From contig CANRFM010000020.1 of the NCBI GenBank assembly GCA_947629905.1, positions 1 through 38,399 on the forward strand: a stretch of DNA of 38,399 nt, given 5' to 3'. Shown in pieces: positions 34,831 through 38,399 of this stretch. The first letter of the stretch is position 1. Every line of letters starts with the position of its first letter. The position numbers and the translations under genes were made by a program. The notes under the pieces are model-generated. The model saw only the letters and a list, made by a program, of their open reading frames with translations, searched no databases and had not been told where the DNA came from. This DNA comes from an uncultured Clostridia bacterium. Lineage in GTDB: Bacteria > Bacillota > Clostridia > Oscillospirales > Ruminococcaceae.

Positions 34831-35059
34831 ATGTGGGAGGATGTTGATAGGGAAGCACAAATCACACGAAAGCAAAAAGCATCACGGGCAGGGAGCTTAT
34901 GCGGAAAATGGACTTGTGCGGAACGGTTTGTGGGTGTGCCATCAGACAACAAATTATACAACAATACATTAACGATATTTAATTTTAGACTACGTCGGAA
35001 AATGTTTTTTGAATAGTGGGTGTTAGTTTACGTGTGATTTGAAAAAAGCAGTTAAAAAT

Positions 35060-35257
35060 TTATGATTCCTTTTTATAATATCCTAAAACGCCTCGTCCAT
35101 CAACCCAGCCTCCTTTGATCCATTTTACAGGATGATCATTTACAACTTTGGCACCATCATTTCTCGAACGTATATAGTTTTCTTTCTCTATAGGAAAATG
35201 AAGCCATGTAAAAAGAATAATTAGCAAATAGATAATCATAATGATAAGAAGAAACAT
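35060..35257 (-). CDS. small membrane protein, unknown
   Basis: A 65-residue hypothetical protein with one strongly hydrophobic helix (MFLLIIMIIYLLIILFTWL) and a short basic, Trp-rich tail (KWIKGGWVDGRGVLGYY). There is no ribosome binding site before this ATG. A better one (GGAG, seven bases before the ATG at 35280) serves a short overlapping frame that would join this frame by a -1 shift at AAAAAAG. It may be a frameshifted or shift-dependent gene. I do not recognise a family. Confidence 0.45.
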   Translation of the reverse strand: MFLLIIMIIYLLIILFTWLHFPIEKENYIRSRNDGAKVVNDHPVKWIKGGWVDGRGVLGYYKKES

Positions 35258-35338
35258 AAATGCTTTTTTAGGATATGCATGATTTCACTCCACTTTTGCA
35301 TATTCTACGCCTTTTAAGGGGCATGAATTATTGAAAGA

Positions 35339-35896
35339 TCATGCTTTCAGCTCAAATGATATTTGTGGATCTCCTTTTTTTCTCAGGCTGAAACCAGTGA
35401 CAAATACATTATTATTTAAGATGTACACTGCACAGCAAGGAGAAGCAAGAACTTTTTCAGGCAGCTTATGCCCAACACCTACGGCACATTCCTGATTACC
35501 GTTATCATGAAATCTGACATTCAGAATGGTGTAGTTAGGTTGATGAATCAGACGACTTCTTCTGCCATATGATACGTGTATTCTACGATAAGAAACTATT
35601 TCACCGTCTACCTTTTTTCCGTTTGCAATGATTCTTTTCACACGCCTGATTCTGAATGTCTGGCTCAGACCGAGTAAAAACAATGGAACCGAACAAATTA
35701 TCGGAATATAGATGTTTTCACGGAGAACATTCCAACCGCTATCGTTCTCTGCAGTGCAAACGAATAACGCACAAACTAATAGGAAGATGATAAGTCCGAT
35801 TCCATATGCACCGATCTCTGCTGCGTGGCATCGAAAAAAGCTGAAATCATAATCGTCCAATGGGTTCCTTATGGCTGTATATCTGTTTTTCTTCAT
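35339..35896 (-). CDS. two-helix membrane protein, DUF3592-like, unknown
   Basis: A 185-residue hypothetical protein. A polar N-terminus (KKNRYTAIRNPLDDYDFSFF) is followed by two membrane helices (IGAYGIGLIIFLLVCALFVC; IYIPIICSVPLFLLGLSQTF) and then a soluble beta-rich domain (IANGKKVDGEIVSYRRIHVSYG...NYTILNVRFHDNG), a layout like DUF3592 proteins. The ATG at 35896 has an AGAAGGA site. Base composition is lower in GC than the core genes. Function unknown. Confidence 0.65.
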   Translation of the reverse strand: MKKNRYTAIRNPLDDYDFSFFRCHAAEIGAYGIGLIIFLLVCALFVCTAENDSGWNVLRENIYIPIICSVPLFLLGLSQTFRIRRVKRIIANGKKVDGEIVSYRRIHVSYGRRSRLIHQPNYTILNVRFHDNGNQECAVGVGHKLPEKVLASPCCAVYILNNNVFVTGFSLRKKGDPQISFELKA

Positions 35897-35917
35897 GGTA
35901 TCTTTCCTTCTCAATAA

Positions 35918-36256
35918 TTACGCTTTCAAACCTTCCTTATCGGCTGTATCGTTGTAAAAACAAACGCATTTCGGTGTCGGTGCTTTTTGCTGTGCGGAAC
36001 TGTATCTGTGATAGTGTTTGCTTTCTTCAATATATTTGCTGTATATCATTCCTACATAGATCAGAAAACACATCGGCATATTAGGATTGAATGTAGACGG
36101 CATTTTCTATGGTGTTCAGCCTGATCGCACATCTATATAATGTGAGCCGTTTATGGCATTGTAAAGGCTTAATGTCCATTCCTTATTCTGTAGATTGCCG
36201 AATATAAATTTGAAAAGTCTGTCACGATATTCACGGTTTGCGCCTGTTTCAGCCAT
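35918..36256 (-). pseudogene. Rpn family recombination-promoting nuclease, internally deleted remnant
   Basis: Two pieces of one PD-(D/E)XK Rpn/transposase-like protein lie head to tail. The first, from the ATG at 36256 (AAAGGAG site), reads MAETGANREYRDRLFKFIFG and continues to NAINGSHYIDVRSG then stop. The second (36103-35918) resumes at STFNPNMPMCFLIYVGMIYSKYIEESK...APTPKCVCFYNDTADKEG and then stops. Roughly 30-40 residues between them and the whole C-terminal half of the family are missing. The gene keeps a perfect promoter but cannot make an intact nuclease. Confidence 0.78.
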
Positions 36257-36283
36257 TGGTATCGCACTCCTTTCTTCAAATAT

Positions 36284-36312
36284 ATTATACCACGTATTCG
36301 GCATATTGTCAA
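36284..36312 (-). promoter_or_regulatory. consensus promoter of the Rpn remnant
   Basis: Minus strand TTGACA (36307-36312), 17-base spacer, TATAAT (36284-36289), 28 bases before the ATG of the Rpn remnant. It looks intact although the gene is not. Confidence 0.75.
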
Positions 36313-36348
36313 GGAAAAATCTTTTTTGGTTGTGTCCAAACAAGGATA

Positions 36349-36840
36349 TTACAAAAAATCGACGAGACCAAGAGGAAACTCACGGTTTGGAAAATGAAGT
36401 CTGAAATTAAAAACAGCTAAATGGAAACGATTGTAGGCATAAGCAAAAAGCGCAAAGACAGCTCTAAGCGTTTCCAGAGAGCGAGGAAAGCATCTGCTTC
36501 TTCTGGCAAGAATAGGAATGTAATGTCTCAGATCAGCGTTGACACCTTCGACGGTAAACGTATCAGGTGCACGATACGCAATGCCTTGGATATACTTTGC
36601 CGACTTTTCCATTGACACATCAAATCCGACCAGCTGGCGTGGTTCACAGCTGACCATTGTAAAAACATACGCATTTTGCGGGTTTCCGTATTTGGCTTTT
36701 TGCTGATAAACCAATATAGCTCATCTACAAAAAGGCGATCAATTCCAAGCTGTTCAAAAGTCAGCGTATCGTCCTGTCCTGCCTTTTCGACAGTCCACAA
36801 TGCCTTGCAAAATATCGTCAATTTGACTTTGGATAGTCAT
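36349..36840 (-). pseudogene. IS1-like transposase, frameshifted remnant
   Basis: Reading on the minus strand from an ATG at 36840 (AAAGG site) gives MTIQSQIDDILQGIVDCRKG up to RYADF then stop. The next frame carries TLTFEQLGIDRLFVDELYWFI (with the first acidic residue of the DDE domain), and a third change near 36700 leads to QQKAKYGNPQNAYVFTMVSCEPRQLVGFDV. The end (VNADLRHYIPILARRSRCFPRSLETLRAVF...) is the conserved C-terminus of IS1-type enzymes. A central piece between KSAKYIQG and DTFTVEG appears lost. It is inactive as written. No terminal inverted repeats were found. Confidence 0.75.
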
Positions 36841-36986
36841 AACCTGCCTTTCTTTCGATACAGGTATTTTTCCAAGCTGAGAGTGACCGATAATAATTGC
36901 ATCATAATTTCCCGTTGCAATTTTTGCAAATAATTGCTGCCGATTTGCTTTTTGAAAATCCTTTTTTGTTGCTACAAGGTGAGAAT

Positions 36987-37277
36987 ATGCAGGACTTTGA
37001 AAAGGCTCTTGAAAAGTTTCTGAAAAAGCGTGACTTGGTGCTGAAACGTATGGAAGATGACAAGGCTGAAATCGAAAAACTCAACTCACAAATCGCTCAG
37101 TTACAGCTTGCCAAAATTAAAGCATTACTTGGCTGTGATGAAAGCGGTCTGCTTGAGATAATCAACCAACACCCTGAACAGCTTGAAAAGCTGAAAAAGA
37201 ACGTCCCTGCGGACGATGCCGAAATGCTTGGACAGACTTCTTTTTTTGAAAGTAAACACAATACGTTTGTGGACTGA
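36987..37277 (+). CDS. small coiled-coil protein of a mobile element, unknown
   Basis: A 96-residue hypothetical protein. Residues 1-45 form a charged heptad-rich helix (MQDFEKALEKFLKKRDLVLK, continuing RMEDDKAEIEKLNSQIAQLQ), then a short helical region (SGLLEIINQHPEQLEKLKKN). An AAGGTGAG site precedes the ATG; the open frame further upstream lacks support. Its size, coiled coil and position before a tnpW-like gene resemble accessory proteins (DUF4315/DUF3847 kinds) of clostridial conjugative transposons, but I cannot assign it to a family. Confidence 0.6.
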   Translation: MQDFEKALEKFLKKRDLVLKRMEDDKAEIEKLNSQIAQLQLAKIKALLGCDESGLLEIINQHPEQLEKLKKNVPADDAEMLGQTSFFESKHNTFVD

Positions 37278-37365
37278 ATTTCGGCAAAAAATGAGGGCAA
37301 AGAGAAAAAGCGAGACCCTCAATCCAAATGCATAGATAGAGATTAGCTAAAGGAGAAAATTCGCT

Positions 37366-37536
37366 ATGAATGAAATGAGAGAATCCGTGTCTGAATACAA
37401 AATTGGACACACAACTTACATCGTGAAAACCGTTTTCAATCCTGCTTTTCAGCAGAGCCTTTCAGACATTTTGGAACGTCTGATTAAGCGTGAAATTGAA
37501 ACTAAAATCGTCGATGAAATTGATGAAAATGAATAA
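37366..37536 (+). CDS. TnpW-like transposon-encoded protein
   Basis: A 56-residue protein: YKIGHTTYIVKTVFNPAFQQ, then SLSDILERLIKREIE and an acidic end. The IG(K/H)TTY-V opening and LxRLI ending match small TnpW proteins carried next to the large resolvase of Tn4451-like and related clostridial elements. A strong AAAGGAG site is nine bases ahead. The recombinase gene fragment follows 108 bases downstream. Confidence 0.72.
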   Translation: MNEMRESVSEYKIGHTTYIVKTVFNPAFQQSLSDILERLIKREIETKIVDEIDENE

Positions 37537-37539
37537 ATA

Positions 37540-37997
<458 letters not shown>

Positions 37998-38001
<4 letters not shown>

Positions 38002-38399
38002 TGATTTTCATGTTCAACACTGATAACCGTCCCGTCCACAAACTTGAAGTCTGCATTTCCCTGACTGTGGATAGTTACTGGTTCGAGCAGCAGTATCCAG
38101 ATCTCATCCTCAAATTCTGTCACGGCATCAAGTGTTTTCAGCTTTTCAAGAAACCGCCGCATATCCTTTTCTTTTTCCTGCTTTTCTGTAATTTCTGCCA
38201 CAACATTATTTCTTCTCATCATTAACGAATCATATACTCTTGTCAGCTTTGCGTATTTCTTATCATATTCAGCTTGATCCACAGTGTAGGACGCATTTTG
38301 TGCGATCAATTCCGCCATTTTCTCGTCGGTCTTTTTCATTTTATCTGTAACTTCTGCAAGCTCCTCTTCAAGTGCTTCCGTTGCAAAGATCGTACCCTT
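37998..38399 (-). CDS. large serine recombinase, C-terminal part (partial, runs off the right edge)
   Basis: Only the last 133 residues are in the window; the frame is open to the edge, so the ATG at 38339 is internal. The sequence is a charged coiled coil (EALEEELAEVTDKMKKTDEK, then QAEYDKKYAKLTRVYDSL) followed by the typical ending EFEDEIWILLLEPVTIHSQG, then ADFKFVDGTVISV, as in the C-terminal domain of Tn4451/CTn-type recombinases. It integrates and excises elements by serine chemistry; its catalytic part must lie to the right. The stop TAG overlaps one GGGGGTGAA repeat. It converges on the truncated recombinase on the plus strand. Confidence 0.82.

Noticed and set aside
34728..34964. Minus-strand open frame of 78 codons across tRNA-Lys
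   Set aside because: Its GFEPSTLPLKGEC stretch is the antisense translation of the tRNA, a well-known annotation artefact; the rest lacks start signals.
34831..35016. Plus-strand open frame of 61 codons after tRNA-Lys
   Set aside because: It begins inside the tRNA terminator T-run, has no recognisable domain, and no proper ribosome binding site precedes the ATG. I see no gene in this stretch.

Overview
The window looks like chromosome of a low-to-moderate GC, spore-lineage Gram-positive bacterium of class Clostridia, most likely Oscillospiraceae/Ruminococcus-like. The reasons are a complete spoIIIAA-AH operon, the clostridial order asp23-nusB-xseA-xseB-ispA-dxs-tlyA-nadK-argR-recN, a DUF4364 gene, strong AGGAGG-type ribosome binding sites, and remnants of Tn4451/CTn-type and Rpn elements common in gut Clostridia. 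The assignment is inference; no species marker is present.

Layout. Positions 1-1645 hold a cytoplasmic GH13 alpha-amylase on the minus strand and, at the extreme left, a consensus promoter plus ribosome binding site for a gene just off the edge. Positions 1725-11932 are one long, tightly packed minus-strand run: asp23 -> nusB -> a TsaD-like paralogue -> xseA -> xseB -> ispA -> yuiD-like -> dxs -> tlyA -> nadK -> argR -> recN (transcription, processing, isoprenoid, NADP and repair functions). Positions 12054-16738 are the eight-gene spoIIIA operon, which builds the mother-cell side of the feeding-tube channel, preceded by a good sigma-E-like promoter. Divergent from it, at 16990-20945 on the plus strand, is aroB-aroA-aroC (shikimate pathway) plus a DUF4364 gene.

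Positions 20994-27628 (minus) carry a DUF2798 membrane protein, a P-type Ca2+ ATPase, a YitT-family protein and an ilvE-leuB operon, mostly separated by recognisable terminators. Positions 27764-34476 (minus) are a six-gene polyamine operon in the order speA, speE, carboxy(nor)spermidine dehydrogenase, nspC, aguA, aguB. It encodes arginine -> agmatine -> N-carbamoylputrescine -> putrescine, followed by two alternative ways to make spermidine.

A tRNA-Lys gene with a perfect promoter and terminator (34677-34830) marks the boundary to an AT-richer accessory segment running to the right edge. It holds small unknown membrane proteins, an internally deleted Rpn nuclease, a frameshifted IS1-like transposase, a small coiled-coil protein, a TnpW-like protein, a truncated serine recombinase start, a cluster of six TTCACCCCC/GGGGGTGAA units, and, on the opposite strand, the C-terminus of a large serine recombinase that continues off the window. 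I read this as a decaying mobile-element landing zone next to the tRNA. The most interesting items are the repeat cluster between two recombinase fragments, a chorismate synthase lacking the usual catalytic GESHG histidine, the TsaD-like paralogue, and the double-route polyamine operon.
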